Positions 51,301 through 61,736 of a stretch of 64,000 nt of DNA are shown here, one piece after another. Position 1 is the stretch's first letter. Every line of letters begins with the position of its first letter. This DNA comes from an uncultured Acidobacteriota bacterium (GTDB lineage: Bacteria > Acidobacteriota > CAIWXX01), in the NCBI GenBank assembly GCA_903916735.1, contig CAIWXX010000137.1, forward strand, positions 1 through 64,000, given 5' to 3'. The notes below the pieces were generated by a model. That model was not told the DNA's origin, ran no database searches, and saw nothing but the letters and a program-made list of their open reading frames with translations. The translations under genes were made by a program, and so were the position numbers.

Positions 51301-52354
51301 CCCCGGTTTCGAGAGTGGCATCGTCGACTACGCCTGCCATTTCGTTTCTCAACAACGCGAGCATCCCTGGCATGCCGGGATTGGTGGTTGCAATAGTAGT
51401 ATCCGGTTTTATTTGGACGTACTGATACCACCCGCGGTCGAATGGGTTTATGCTATCCGCTACTTGAAGACCAGTGCTATTGATGATATGAATGCGGTGT
51501 TTGCTCGGCGTCGCATTAGGATCCGCGTCAATATAGGTATCATCTGGTGTTGGTGGCGATGAGTTGTACCAATAATCATTGTTGACAAAGGCGCCTTTGA
51601 GCGAGAGGGAAGCGTTATCCGGGTCGAGTGCGCCGGCGATCTTTGAGGGGGCGTCATCGTGTGCATGCCATGTGCCATCGGCGTTATAGTTCGAACTGGT
51701 GCCAGGGATAGCCTGAGTGGATGAAGTCCAGAGATAGTGATATTTCAAGTTGCCAACGGCGTCATAGTCACCAAAATCGCCGGTTATGATACCTGTATTG
51801 TAATCTGTAATAGGAATGAAAGGCCCGATAAGAGTGTATGTGCCATTGAGGTGGTATTGACCGCTGATATCCCGAGTGACCCCCGTGGGAGCCGGGTCAG
51901 TTGCCGGATCTGCCGCTGTTTCTAGGGTTTGACTGGAATCCGCATAAAGGAAGTCGTAATCGTATTTCATGACAGCGGCGTTGCCGCCAATGAGACTCTG
52001 ATTGTAAGTTGCCAGCCCAATATTAATGTTATTCTTAACAGACTCTTTGGAAATCAGCTTACTGAGGACTCGTTTCAAAATGGACATCTTGGAACGGGGA
52101 TCATCGGCGCCGAGGCGGAGGCCGACATTGTTAGTGTCCTCTTCCATGCTGCCCGATGTATCAATAAGGATCATCAGGTTGGGCGGTAAAGTGGCGGATG
52201 CTGAAGTTAGTGGATAGTCGCAGGGTTTGATAGGCACCAGGTTTGAGTACGCTGCTCCCTGCAAAGCCGGGACACTCTGTAAGAGAATGAACCCAGTAAA
52301 AAGGTGCAAGAGCACCCAACATGTGGTTTTCCAGATCGTCTTCTTAGTATTCAT
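48344..52354 (-). CDS. pilY1: PilY1-like type IV pilus tip/assembly protein
   Basis: A 1336-residue exported protein. A signal-like segment (residues 5-33) precedes a VWA domain whose MIDAS reads MILIDTSGSMEED (Asp65). The VWA is interrupted by long inserts. The C-terminal third is the PilY1 beta-propeller: YQAADDGMIHAIVGG is the classic blade start. GFWCLDVTNP and DENLDGYIDDAYIGDLEGRV form the Ca2+-binding DxNxDGxxD loop that controls pilus extension in Pseudomonas PilY1. It follows pilX within 121 bases, and GGGGAG precedes ATG 52354. It acts in minor-pilin priming, surface sensing or adhesion at the pilus tip. Confidence 0.92.
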   Translation of the reverse strand: MNTKKTIWKTTCWVLLHLFTGFILLQSVPALQGAAYSNLVPIKPCDYPLTSASATLPPNLMILIDTSGSMEEDTNNVGLRLGADDPRSKMSILKRVLSKLISKESVKNNINIGLATYNQSLIGGNAAVMKYDYDFLYADSSQTLETAADPATDPAPTGVTRDISGQYHLNGTYTLIGPFIPITDYNTGIITGDFGDYDAVGNLKYHYLWTSSTQAIPGTSSNYNADGTWHAHDDAPSKIAGALDPDNASLSLKGAFVNNDYWYNSSPPTPDDTYIDADPNATPSKHRIHIINSTGLQVADSINPFDRGWYQYVQIKPDTTIATTNPGMPGMLALLRNEMAGVVDDATLETGDSSIDNPYWTPTAAGGTQALWTGLVARGNTPLVDSMQCAYNYFNALNNAGKTNKSTTLESPPAANLSCTTISPVIVDSMTIFPTPPPQSCRKNYLLIITDGKDSFYKSTTTPTANTAIDSVMLGTQLDHSDGLIGLGVKVMILGYSVDPNGWDQVLRIATDSDMDLVDSLVGGDAATDDDTLVPPIQPYRATSEPTLVASLEEAFNAIVTAKYATTGPILATNPDIISGHTSTDFWGNSPVRVNQNMLVTPYAELPKFQGHVAAYRVFDYNISGAITIGATSAGVACPGATPCRPQLLWDAGERARSRSLVLTSVSSGGLTPTLSKVEFFPDDATPGGVFATDYSSLINGDNMAEGVTLADPINFSHADWNTLIRWVRDSYGLEKWTNDPTLPKETTGAMGSPILGSPAVVSPPIQDPPLDADYITFAEQQKNRPTMVYQAADDGMIHAIVGGMPNKNSIPPVVTFEDGYTDAEDYSHYWGGDELWAYIPHGILKHLVRFGSNQDLIPQPSIQRFKLVPGYLVGQDVAHHRFFINGDIVTADIKIGTPLEWKTIIMGGYGPGNEGFWCLDVTNPTQTSAAAGPRQIWDTDTAWSATERATLGLTYSTPRIGKIKWKDTTTGDITSKYVAFVGSGYHEDRVPADDSANRGRTFYIIDVENGKLLYRYTVDDVNSTASGYDNENKLVGSVSTIDENLDGYIDDAYIGDLEGRVWKFAINNGSGTVQANCSSPSTNACSYNGTDTPVPFFFDDDPVLNANQMQLTGNPDQSTGKQPIVIRPAVTLQFYSDPVGGVSEYAPLVFFGTGGDPCPTMGATRNFVDGFIDPDLIGEISPKGKRFCTVSKPLFTLSANEQLSGNPVVQGTKAYVTTFIPSTDACRKGQGYIYVIDFGGCLTSTGWSSALPSSDITDLMGTAITPGSTGQAIGSSEGAPAGIAAGPGGVYVLGEGGTIVAVQGGASNTAGTGPNDINPQQKVGTSGQIWREEER

Positions 52355-52475
52355 TTTCGATCTCCCCTCTCGATATTTCGCTGAAAGCCCCCGCAAAAAC
52401 TCTAAATTGAGGAGCGCTTTCTGATTGACGCAATTCTTCTTTTTCGATTTCAATCATTCTTATGACGACTATGTT

Positions 52476-53216
52476 TTACCAGGTTACTGTCGACGACCAT
52501 GACGACCCACCGGTTCCGCTACCTTGTGTCGAGCCGGGCTCATCTCCGTAAGGAGTTCCATCCGGCTTCACGACCCTGACAACCATGACAATATCCTTGA
52601 TGCTCCCGTAAAGGCCAACTGTGCGTGCGCGCAGGAGCAGGCTGTATCTGTCGAAATCGTATTGATCAAATTTCAAATCCGGTGTGCCACCGCCTCCGGT
52701 CGTATTCCAGTCTGCATCACCTTGGACCGCTTCGACATAGGCCGTGTAGTATCCGTTGGTTGTTAAGTCGGCTGTGCCACCTGGAGCGTGCACTGGAATA
52801 TTTTGGATCGGATTCCCTGCCAGATCGTTGAGAACATGCATCTGGCCGCTGTCATCCACATTTGCAAAAGTTGGGTTGCTCAAGTTGTTCACATTGCTGA
52901 GAGTGCCGTTGTCGAGGTAGCCATTGTTATTTGCATCACTCCGTACAAATGCAGTATTCGGCAGAATGCTCTCCCATGGATAATTTAAATATCCTGCTGT
53001 GGGCACTTCGCGCACCACATAGAGGGCATATTGCATTGCGCCTTCGCTTATGTTCAGGTTTTCCTTGTTGATTTGCGATGTAAGTGCAATTTTGGTATCC
53101 GTTTCTGTTATGAGGATGAGTGAAAGCGCAACAACTGATAAGGCAGCAGTTACCATGAGAGTCAGCAGGATAGCGAAACCTTCCTCTGATTTGTGATTTT
53201 TTCGCCGCAAGGTCAT
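52476..53216 (-). CDS. pilX: PilX-type minor pilin-like protein
   Basis: A 246-residue protein with MTLRRKNHKSEEGFAILLTL, a pilin-like prepilin site (G-FAILL, without the usual Glu5) and the membrane helix of PilX proteins. EGAMQYALYVVREVPTAG follows, and a variable Gly/Asn-rich domain ends at SSWSSTVTW. PilX proteins join PilV, PilW and FimT in the priming complex with PilY1. GAGGGAGGAGAAG precedes the ATG, and pilW ends 21 bases upstream. Assigned by position as much as by sequence. Confidence 0.75.
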   Translation of the reverse strand: MTLRRKNHKSEEGFAILLTLMVTAALSVVALSLILITETDTKIALTSQINKENLNISEGAMQYALYVVREVPTAGYLNYPWESILPNTAFVRSDANNNGYLDNGTLSNVNNLSNPTFANVDDSGQMHVLNDLAGNPIQNIPVHAPGGTADLTTNGYYTAYVEAVQGDADWNTTGGGGTPDLKFDQYDFDRYSLLLRARTVGLYGSIKDIVMVVRVVKPDGTPYGDEPGSTQGSGTGGSSWSSTVTW

Positions 53217-53237
53217 ATCTTCTCCTCCCTCAGTCGC

Positions 53238-54482
53238 TCAGATTGGCGGCAGATTAAGATTCCGGACATTGACGACCTCCTGTAGGAAGATCCTGGCACG
53301 CCCGTCGGAAACACCGAGGCCGGTTGTATGGTTTTCAAGGGCTGGTTGAGAGTAAAAAAGCGGCGCCGCAGCCGCCAGAGTATTTGCTAACCCGACACGA
53401 TTCAGATCAATCTGATCAGTCCGCACAACTATGGAAACCCTTATGTAACGAATCCGGTGCGGCTGATCCGTTGATGCGGCGGTCGATGGACTATTATATG
53501 AAGCAGGGTATCTGAAGGAAGGGCTCTTGCCCCCTCCATCCGTCTCCATGTAACCGCTTAGGTTGTTGTCTTCGCCCGCCGAATTGAGATATGCGAATGC
53601 GAATTGGAGATCTTCCACATTTTCGGCGACATTCTGGAAGTTGGTGAGGGTTGGATTGCCGGAATCCGCCATTGCCCGTTGAAGGACCGGATGATCAGTG
53701 CCCTGGCCGGCTATGCGATAGGCAACAAGTCGATAGTCGTTGGCAAGTCTAAGCTTCCCGCCTCGAAATGCTTCAGTGGAAGGATCGCCCGGCAATCCCG
53801 ATGGCAAGTTGATAGCGCTTGAGGTTGATGAGGCAGTATGTGTTATGTCCACATTTGTACCGTTAACCGTATAGGGATTGGCTCCGTCCGCTGTGATGAT
53901 GGTGTAGGCTGCTCCTACATCGCTTTGAACGAGCCAGATGTCATGTGTGCTACCGGCGGGATGATATGTGTGAGCACATGCATCCATCTGGACTTTCAAG
54001 TTAGCCGCGGATCCTCCGGGTGGAGCAGGCACGTCGAGAGTCGTTCCTTGGGCCCATCCGGCAGCATTGGCTTCACTCAGGTTGAATGCACAGGGTGCAC
54101 CTTCTCCCGGCGCTGCCATCATGGCTATATAGTCGGGATATGTTGATGCATCATCGCTGCCGGCCACAGTTCCATCACCGACCCCGCCGGCTGAAGGCTT
54201 ATCCCCGTCAATGAATGTATAAACCGCACCTTCCGGCAAGCCTGCGCCTGCCACCCGGATGTCTTGAGTAAGGAGGTCCATTGCGGCTCGTGCGTTGGCC
54301 ATGAGATCCGTGCGTTGGTTGGCTTCGCGGGATACCTTTCCCTGGCTCGTGAATAACGTCAGCACGGCGAGCATCACGATGATAAATAAGAAAGACGAAA
54401 TGAGTAGCTCCACCAGCGAGAACCCCGATTCAGAATGGGAATCACCAAGGAACCACCATATATTTTTCTTTTTTCCTTTCAC
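53238..54482 (-). CDS. pilW: PilW-type minor pilin
   Basis: A 414-residue prepilin from GTG 54482, chosen for the strong GAGGAGGAAAAA before it; an in-frame ATG at 54542 overlaps the pilV stop as ATGA and adds 20 residues. The prepilin site is SESGFSLVELLISSFLFIIV with Glu5. NARAAMDLLTQDIRVAGAGL is the hallmark PilW helix. A late ENVEDLQFAFAYLNSAGEDN and IRYIRVSIVVRT are also typical. It is part of the pilus-tip priming complex. Confidence 0.85.
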   Translation of the reverse strand: MKGKKKNIWWFLGDSHSESGFSLVELLISSFLFIIVMLAVLTLFTSQGKVSREANQRTDLMANARAAMDLLTQDIRVAGAGLPEGAVYTFIDGDKPSAGGVGDGTVAGSDDASTYPDYIAMMAAPGEGAPCAFNLSEANAAGWAQGTTLDVPAPPGGSAANLKVQMDACAHTYHPAGSTHDIWLVQSDVGAAYTIITADGANPYTVNGTNVDITHTASSTSSAINLPSGLPGDPSTEAFRGGKLRLANDYRLVAYRIAGQGTDHPVLQRAMADSGNPTLTNFQNVAENVEDLQFAFAYLNSAGEDNNLSGYMETDGGGKSPSFRYPASYNSPSTAASTDQPHRIRYIRVSIVVRTDQIDLNRVGLANTLAAAAPLFYSQPALENHTTGLGVSDGRARIFLQEVVNVRNLNLPPI

Positions 54483-54538
54483 TTTTTCCTCCTCACACTC
54501 CAATTTTTTCTCCCAGCCGGCACCAAATGCTAGAGCAA

Positions 54539-55069
54539 TCATGGAGAAAGAATACTTCCGATTCCGGTCAGCGGATCTGTGTATGGATCACGCATGAAGA
54601 AAACAAGGTCTGTATTTCTGCCTGTCTGCCCATAAACCTTACCAGCGACCCCCCCTGTTTTCAGGGGAGTGACTCTGATCGTGACCTGGAGAACCGGCGG
54701 CCCCTGGCCGGCTCCTGCCGGTGGGTAATCAACCCGATACTCGCGTACGTACCCCGGGTTTGGATTGGTCGGATCAGTTACCCATGTCCCATAGGCAGCT
54801 ATTAAATTCCAATTAGTTGTGCCCACGTCGGTCCGGCGAGTGTTCCGAATGCTGTCGGCAAGTCCCTCGGCCAGCGAGGACGCCGATGTTATCTGGCGTG
54901 ATTTGGACGTGTTCCTCGTACTCATGACAATGAGCGTTGAGATCGACATCATTGCCGCTGCAGCGATGACCATCGAAACGAGAACTTCGGCCAACGTGAA
55001 GCCACTTTGTCCATTGTGGCAGCTTCGGGTGATCATGCGATCAGGATTCCCTTTCTCCATTTGTTTCAT
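54539..55069 (-). CDS. pilV: PilV-type minor pilin
   Basis: A 176-residue prepilin. The leader ends at HNGQSGFTLAEVLVSMVIAA, with Glu5 present, then AAMMSISTLIVMSTRNTSKS and ASSLAEGLADSIRNTR, which are common PilV segments. The stop overlaps the upstream alternative pilW start. MITRS at 55036 would be a shorter leader and also possible. Confidence 0.85.
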   Translation of the reverse strand: MKQMEKGNPDRMITRSCHNGQSGFTLAEVLVSMVIAAAAMMSISTLIVMSTRNTSKSRQITSASSLAEGLADSIRNTRRTDVGTTNWNLIAAYGTWVTDPTNPNPGYVREYRVDYPPAGAGQGPPVLQVTIRVTPLKTGGVAGKVYGQTGRNTDLVFFMRDPYTDPLTGIGSILSP

Positions 55070-55090
55070 GCTCCAACCCTCTCCCTATCT

Positions 55091-55738
55091 CTATTCCGTG
55101 GTGGCTATGCGGACGCCGCGTCTTAGTTCTTCGAGGTGACTAACAGTATTACTGACGACATAATACCCAGTCGAATTGAAGGTTGTGTGCCCGGCAAGAT
55201 CCGGATTAATGTTGAGATTTCCAAGTATCGTACTCCCGCGTAGGCTGATTCGTAAGTACGCAGGAGATACGATCGTGGCGTGAAATTGATCGTATATATC
55301 AATTCGTGGCGGGTTGTTCCAGGCTGCATTGCCCGAGTCATTCGTGACTGCACCATCGGGTTGAAAGCTGATTGCGAAATTGGTCATCGCCCCACCGCTG
55401 TTCCAACCGATTAGGACACGTGCTCTTCCATCAAAAGTCAATTGCTCACCGTTGAACACACCCGAACCTAACACTCCTTCTTGCATGACGACTGAAATCG
55501 TATCGCCGGTTTTGGAGAATGCAAGCGTGACTGGGGAACGTGTATTGATGGCGCGAAGACGCGCCTTTTGGACGATCATGCTCAACCGCTGAGCCGTCTC
55601 CTTAATCTGATATCCATAGTAGAAAGTCCTCAGACTGGGGATGGAGAGCGTGGTGAGGATACCAATCAGCGCGATGACAACAAGCAGTTCGACAAGGGAA
55701 AAACCATACTCACTGCGGCAGTTGGACTTTCTGCTCAT
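55091..55738 (-). CDS. fimT: FimT/GspH-type pseudopilin, first gene of the operon
   Basis: A 215-residue prepilin with leader MSRKSNCRSEYG and FSLVELLVVIALIGILTTLS after the cleavage site. IPSLRTFYYGYQIKETAQRL and SMIVQKARLRAINTRSPVTL are the GspH/FimT helix, and the beta-rich domain carries AISFQPDGAVTND. GGAGGCACT precedes the ATG. It opens the fimT-pilV-pilW-pilX-pilY1 operon, the canonical order in many Gram-negative bacteria. Confidence 0.88.
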   Translation of the reverse strand: MSRKSNCRSEYGFSLVELLVVIALIGILTTLSIPSLRTFYYGYQIKETAQRLSMIVQKARLRAINTRSPVTLAFSKTGDTISVVMQEGVLGSGVFNGEQLTFDGRARVLIGWNSGGAMTNFAISFQPDGAVTNDSGNAAWNNPPRIDIYDQFHATIVSPAYLRISLRGSTILGNLNINPDLAGHTTFNSTGYYVVSNTVSHLEELRRGVRIATTE

Positions 55739-55782
55739 AGTGCCTCCAAATCATTGTTAAATGTGCAAGATTGATGCCGATT

Positions 55783-55799
55783 GATGTTGCATCAACATC
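55783..55799 (-). promoter_or_regulatory. small leader hairpin upstream of fimT
   Basis: GATGTTG-CAT-CAACATC is a perfect 7-bp inverted repeat about 45 bases before the fimT start codon. It may be an operator or a hairpin in the 5' leader of the pilin operon. Confidence 0.35.
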
Positions 55800-55922
55800 C
55801 TGTTTATCTCGTTTTTCAAATCAATAGCTTAGACAAGAACAACCACATTTGCAAGGAAGTTCTTGGGCTGTGGAGCCGACAGATCATACGCTCAGGTGTG
55901 TAGAATTGTGACGATCGCATTG

Positions 55923-56153
55923 GTGTCTAATCGGTGAAATCCGTGCACAAAATGGCAAGACCTGTGATAGGGCAAAATCGTGAATTCCTCTCAGGAAGCC
56001 AGGAAGAAAGGAATGCAGGAATGGCTTATGAAACCACCACTGCTGGTTGAAATAAAAATCCGTTCCTGCTTTCTTCTCTTCCTGCATTCCTGAGAGGTTC
56101 GATTGCGATGGTTGTCGAAGCCGGCTTGTTTGGTTGCGGCCATGCCGCGTTAG
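55923..56153 (+). repeat. dispersed hairpin repeat, copy C
   Basis: Closest to copy A over the arms: TCGGTGAAATCCGTGCAC lead-in, GGCAAGACCTGTGATAGGGC, left arm CTCAGGAAGCCAGGAAGA, right arm CTCTTCCTGCATTCCTGAGA, then GATGGTTGTCGAAGCCGG and GGTTGCGGCCATGCCGCG. Confidence 0.85.
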
Positions 56154-56445
56154 AGATCGGAGATGTCGAGCAAGCTCCTCTGATCATCGGCTTAGCCACA
56201 ACCTTAATTCATGGTCTCTGAATATTTTTCCTGAGCTCATGAGCTTTTCCACTCTGCTTCGTTTCAGTCAGGCTCACCGCACTGGATTTGACTCGATATC
56301 GATGAGACTTCACCAATTCAAAATTTCCTGATGTGGCACCGGCTTGACTTGGACGTTACCGTGGCATCCGTGCCCCCTTGCTTGTTTCCGCGGCGCGGGT
56401 ATGGTAGAAAAGTATTCTATTTTTTAAGGAAGAAGAAACATCTTC

Positions 56446-57207
56446 GTGCAACTCGACCATTGCGGCAGAAGTGATACCGGCCGAAAACGAAATGGGAATG
56501 AAGACAGCTTCGTCGTCAATGACGAGCAGGGTCTCTTCGTGGTCGCCGACGGCATGGGAGGCCACGCCGCCGGTGAAGTCGCGTCCCGGCTTACCGTTGA
56601 GAGCATCGAGGAATTCGTTCGTTTGACGGGCTCCGATCGCGAAATCACATGGCCGTTCGAAATTGACGAGTCGATGACGCTTGACGCCAACCGCCTCAAG
56701 ATCGCCATCCGTCTCGCCAACCGCCGCGTCATCAAGCTTCCGGAGGAGCGGCACGAGTATCAAGGAATGGCGACGACTGTCGTCGCTGTGCTCTTCTCCG
56801 GCGAGAACCTCTACGTCGGCCATGTTGGCGACAGCCGCGCTTACAGGTTGCGGGAGGGTGATTTAAGGCAACTGACGAGCGACCATAGCTGGGTCAACGA
56901 ACAGGTCCTCTCGGGACTCATCAGCCGGAACCAGGCGAAGACTCACCCGCTGCGCAACGTCGTGACACGCGCCGTCGGAAGCCGCTGGGATCTGCAAGTC
57001 GACATCCTCAATGAAAAGGCATGCCCGGGCGATATCTACCTGCTCTGCACCGATGGGCTCTCGACGATGGTCGACGATGACGAGATCAAACAGATCCTGC
57101 ACGGGCAACCTACAGCAGCCGCCACCTGCGAAAAGCTCCTCGATCGCGCCAACGAAGCAGGTGGAGACGACAACATCACGGCCGTTGTTATTCGCTGTAC
57201 TGGTTGA
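56446..57207 (+). CDS. PP2C-family serine/threonine phosphatase
   Basis: A 253-residue PP2C (Stp/PrpC type) starting at GTG 56446. Metal-site motifs are present: RSDTGRKRNGNEDSF, LFVVADGMGGHAAGEVASRL, MATTVVAVLFSGENLYVGHV, GDSRAYRLREGDLRQLTSDH, HPLRNVVTRAVGS, YLLCTDGLSTMVDD and GGDDNITAVVI. It removes phosphate from Ser/Thr on proteins. The downstream Ser/Thr kinase gene at 57410 on the same strand is the natural counterpart. GGAAGAAGAAAC lies ahead of the start. Confidence 0.92.
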   Translation: MQLDHCGRSDTGRKRNGNEDSFVVNDEQGLFVVADGMGGHAAGEVASRLTVESIEEFVRLTGSDREITWPFEIDESMTLDANRLKIAIRLANRRVIKLPEERHEYQGMATTVVAVLFSGENLYVGHVGDSRAYRLREGDLRQLTSDHSWVNEQVLSGLISRNQAKTHPLRNVVTRAVGSRWDLQVDILNEKACPGDIYLLCTDGLSTMVDDDEIKQILHGQPTAAATCEKLLDRANEAGGDDNITAVVIRCTG

Positions 57208-57409
57208 ACAACGGTGAACGATTATGCGAGAGCATGTTGTGAGTCCATATTGGAATCACGATGCCGTTCACATCCGGAGAGATCCCGGCTTCTGCCGAGC
57301 AGCATTGAATAAAGGAGATCGGCCTCGCGGGAGATGTGCATTCCTCTTCCTCAAGGCTGCCTGCCAGGTGCTGCGATTCTTGATTTGATCACGGAAACTT
57401 AATGGGGGC

Positions 57410-59227
57410 GTGACGGTGCCGGAAAAACCTCAGAAGATCGGCAAATACGTCATCCAGGACATCCTCGGCAAAGGGGGCATGGGCATTGTCTACAAGGCCT
57501 ATGACCCGGTCCTCGACCGCCAGGTCGCCATCAAAATGATGGTGTCGGTCGGAGTTGACGAGGAATTGAAGGAGCGCTTTTATCGGGAAGCCCAGTCGCT
57601 TGGAACCCTCCGCCACCGCAATGTCATTACGATCTATGATCTCGGGCAGGAAGGCATGCATCCCTATATCGCGATGGAGTTTCTCACCGGCACCGACCTT
57701 GACAAGATCATCAAAGCGCGGCAGCAGATTGAGATCACCCGTAAGCTCGATATCATGAGCCAGGTCTGCGATGGGCTCGACTGTGCGCATCAAGCCGGCA
57801 TCATTCACCGTGATGTCAAGCCTGCTAACATCCGCGTCCTTGATGACGGCCTTGTTAAGATCATGGACTTCGGAATCGCTCGCATGTCCTCCTCGGCCAC
57901 GATGACGAGGAGCGGGCTGATCATGGGCACGGTGCATTACATGTCGCCGGAGCAAGTGAAAGGAGTCAAGGTGGATGGGCGGAGCGACATCTTCGCCGTC
58001 GGCGCCGTCCTCTTTGAATTTCTCACATACAAGAAACCTTTCCATGCGGACACAATGACATCCGTTCTTTATAAGATTGTGAACGAATCGCCGCCGGCTC
58101 TGTCGAGTCTCGGCATCGAGGCGCCGCCGGATCTCGAGCGTATTCTCAACCAGGCGCTCAGCAAGGACGTCAGTACTCGCTATCAGAGCATCGCGACGAT
58201 GTCGAGCGACCTGCTGGCCCTGATATCGAAGATGCGCCATGATGAGCAAATTGAAGCGGAAAAGCGCCGCATCACCGAGATCATGGAACGGGGGGAGCAA
58301 CACATGCGGGAGGCCCAATTCCAGGAAGCTCAGGAAGCCTTCGATCGAGTGCTGACGATCGCGCCGGAGCATAATGAAGCGACGCGATTGGCCGAGACGG
58401 CAGAACGTGAATGGCGGAAAGCCTGGACCGGGCAGCTCATCATGGAAGGACGTGAGCTGCTCAACGGTGAATTTTACGAAGATGCCCTCCTGCGCTTTCA
58501 GGAAGTGCTCTCAATCGACCCCGACCATGTGGAAGCCTCGCAGCTCGCTCATAGAGCCCAGCAGCGCGAAGACAACGAACGTCGCGAAGCTGAAAACATG
58601 ATCGTGACGAAAAGGAAGCAGCGCCTGGAATTGGAAAAGGCCACCAACTATGTTGACTTTGATCATTCGACCAGCCCTTCTTCGGTGACGACACGACGGC
58701 TGCGAATACCCAGGACGACACTTCCCCAGCCATTGCCGCCCCCGCCATCGCCGCCCCCGCCCCCGATGCCATCTCCTATGGAGGAGACTCAATTGGCTGC
58801 TATTAAACCCTCTTCGCCGACACCCAGACTCATTCAACGTCTGGGAGGAATAAGAGCGATGACCATGTGCATCCTGGCTATTGTTCTCCTTTTTACGGCC
58901 TTGGTTTACGTCTTTCACTCAACCCCAAAGCGACAAACAGGGGATCGTGCACCCGGTTCCGTTGTTTTTAACATTCTCCCTTGGGCTCAAGTCGATCGCA
59001 TCATCGATGTATCATCTAATCTTCCTGTTGTCGGGCTGGAAATGCCGCTGACAACACCATGCACCATTCAATTGCCAGAGGGGAAATACTTGATTCAGAC
59101 GAGCAATCCTGTTCTCAGAAAATCCAAGGATTTTGAAATTGTCGTCAAGGCCGACCTCAGTGTCCAGCTGAATGGTTCATTTGATGGCTATGATCAGGAA
59201 AAGGTTCTGAACATCCTTACTCAATGA
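57410..59227 (+). CDS. transmembrane Ser/Thr protein kinase with TPR-like middle and external C-terminus
   Basis: A 605-residue PknB-type kinase from GTG 57410. Kinase motifs are complete: G-loop GKGGMG (20-25), Lys42 in VAIKMM, HRDVKPANI with catalytic Asp135, DFG at 153-155, and MSPEQ. After residue 270 comes a helical region with two TPR-like units (MREAQFQEAQEAFDRVLTIA and LNGEFYEDALLRFQEVLSID), a Pro-rich linker, one membrane helix (MTMCILAIVLLFTALVYVF) and an 80-residue external beta-rich domain, likely PEGA-like (VVFNILPWAQVDRIIDVS, then TPCTIQLPEGKYLIQTS). It pairs with the upstream PP2C. Confidence 0.92.
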   Translation: MTVPEKPQKIGKYVIQDILGKGGMGIVYKAYDPVLDRQVAIKMMVSVGVDEELKERFYREAQSLGTLRHRNVITIYDLGQEGMHPYIAMEFLTGTDLDKIIKARQQIEITRKLDIMSQVCDGLDCAHQAGIIHRDVKPANIRVLDDGLVKIMDFGIARMSSSATMTRSGLIMGTVHYMSPEQVKGVKVDGRSDIFAVGAVLFEFLTYKKPFHADTMTSVLYKIVNESPPALSSLGIEAPPDLERILNQALSKDVSTRYQSIATMSSDLLALISKMRHDEQIEAEKRRITEIMERGEQHMREAQFQEAQEAFDRVLTIAPEHNEATRLAETAEREWRKAWTGQLIMEGRELLNGEFYEDALLRFQEVLSIDPDHVEASQLAHRAQQREDNERREAENMIVTKRKQRLELEKATNYVDFDHSTSPSSVTTRRLRIPRTTLPQPLPPPPSPPPPPMPSPMEETQLAAIKPSSPTPRLIQRLGGIRAMTMCILAIVLLFTALVYVFHSTPKRQTGDRAPGSVVFNILPWAQVDRIIDVSSNLPVVGLEMPLTTPCTIQLPEGKYLIQTSNPVLRKSKDFEIVVKADLSVQLNGSFDGYDQEKVLNILTQ

Positions 59228-59330
59228 GCTCAGCCTGATACTGGCCTCGGTAACGGACAGTTCTCGCCATGGTTACGAATGATAAACTAAAAAAAGTTGA
59301 GTGAGATATACTAAGATTTCTTTCAATCCC

Positions 59331-59359
59331 TTGACAGAACGTTCGGACTTTAATATGAT
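59331..59359 (+). promoter_or_regulatory. sigma70-type promoter of groES-groEL
   Basis: TTGACA at 59331-59336, a 17-base spacer, TATGAT at 59354-59359; the start codon of groES is about 60 bases further on. No CIRCE element (TTAGCACTC-N9-GAGTGCTAA) is visible around it, so HrcA control is not indicated. Confidence 0.75.
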
Positions 59360-59421
59360 AGTGCCGTTATGGGAGCACGATTCATATCGCATATGGACAT
59401 TCAAGGAGGAAACGGCAAGCT

Positions 59422-59712
59422 ATGAAGGTGAGACCCCTTTACGACCGAATTCTTGTTAAGCGGATTGATCCGAAGGAAGTTGTTAGTGGCGGGATTATTA
59501 TTCCCGACACGGCAAGAGAAAAACCCATGGAAGCCGAAGTGGTTGCCGTGGGCGACGGCCGCATGACCGATGAAGGGAAGCGAATTCCGTTATTGGTGAA
59601 GGCCGGGGACATGGTTCTGATCGGCAAGTATGCCGGCAATGAAATCAAGATCGAAGGCCAGGAATACATCATCCTTCGGGAGGATGAAGTTCTCGGCACA
59701 ATCAGCAAGTAG
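59422..59712 (+). CDS. groES: co-chaperonin GroES
   Basis: A 96-residue GroES of normal length. It starts VRPLYDRILVKRIDPKEVVS, with the mobile loop SGGIIIPDTAREKPMEAEVV, the GDGRMTDEGKRIPLLVKAGD roof region and the closing EYIILREDEVLGTI. It caps the GroEL ring during protein folding. AAGGAGGAAACGGC precedes the ATG, and groEL follows after 24 bases. Confidence 0.97.
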   Translation: MKVRPLYDRILVKRIDPKEVVSGGIIIPDTAREKPMEAEVVAVGDGRMTDEGKRIPLLVKAGDMVLIGKYAGNEIKIEGQEYIILREDEVLGTISK

Positions 59713-61371
<1,659 letters not shown>

Positions 61372-61736
61372 GGAGAGAAAGAGAAACAATCTCGGAAATT
61401 CTCCAACTGGAATGATCGCGCCTCGCCCATGAGCTGGGCTGGGGCGACAAAAGGCGAATATATATTTTCGCTTCTATCGCCCCTGATTCCTCATCGTGAA
61501 AGGCGCGAGCAAGGTCTTCCGGAGTTTCGATCTTAGAGAGGCGGAGCCGTTAGTCAAACTGACGGCTCCGCCTTTTTTGATGGAGATTCGAAGATGCAAT
61601 TTCGCAATTTTGGTTGGACGTCATTGATGAGCATGAATGCCGGCGTCAGCAGCTGTGCAGAGAGGGCCGGGTAACAGGTGCGTGCTTGAGACAGCCGTGT
61701 CTTTCCGGCGCACGAGATGAGATCCAGGCGAAAAAT
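61372..61736. other. intergenic region between convergent genes
   Basis: No gene. Contains the strong terminator at 61540-61578; another GC-rich inverted segment (GCTGGGCTGGGGCG) lies at about 61435-61450. Confidence 0.5.
61540..61578 (+). terminator. intrinsic terminator of groES-groEL
   Basis: GGCGGAGCCGTTAGT and ACTGACGGCTCCGCC form a 15-bp stem with one mismatch and a 3-base loop, directly followed by TTTTTT. It lies 168 bases after the groEL stop. Confidence 0.9.

Larger units (their letters stand above)
55739..56445. other. divergent intergenic region with repeat copy C
   Basis: Contains the fimT leader hairpin (55783-55799), the fimT promoter region and repeat copy C (55923-56153). 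56154-56445 has no gene and must hold the promoter of the phosphatase gene. Confidence 0.5.
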
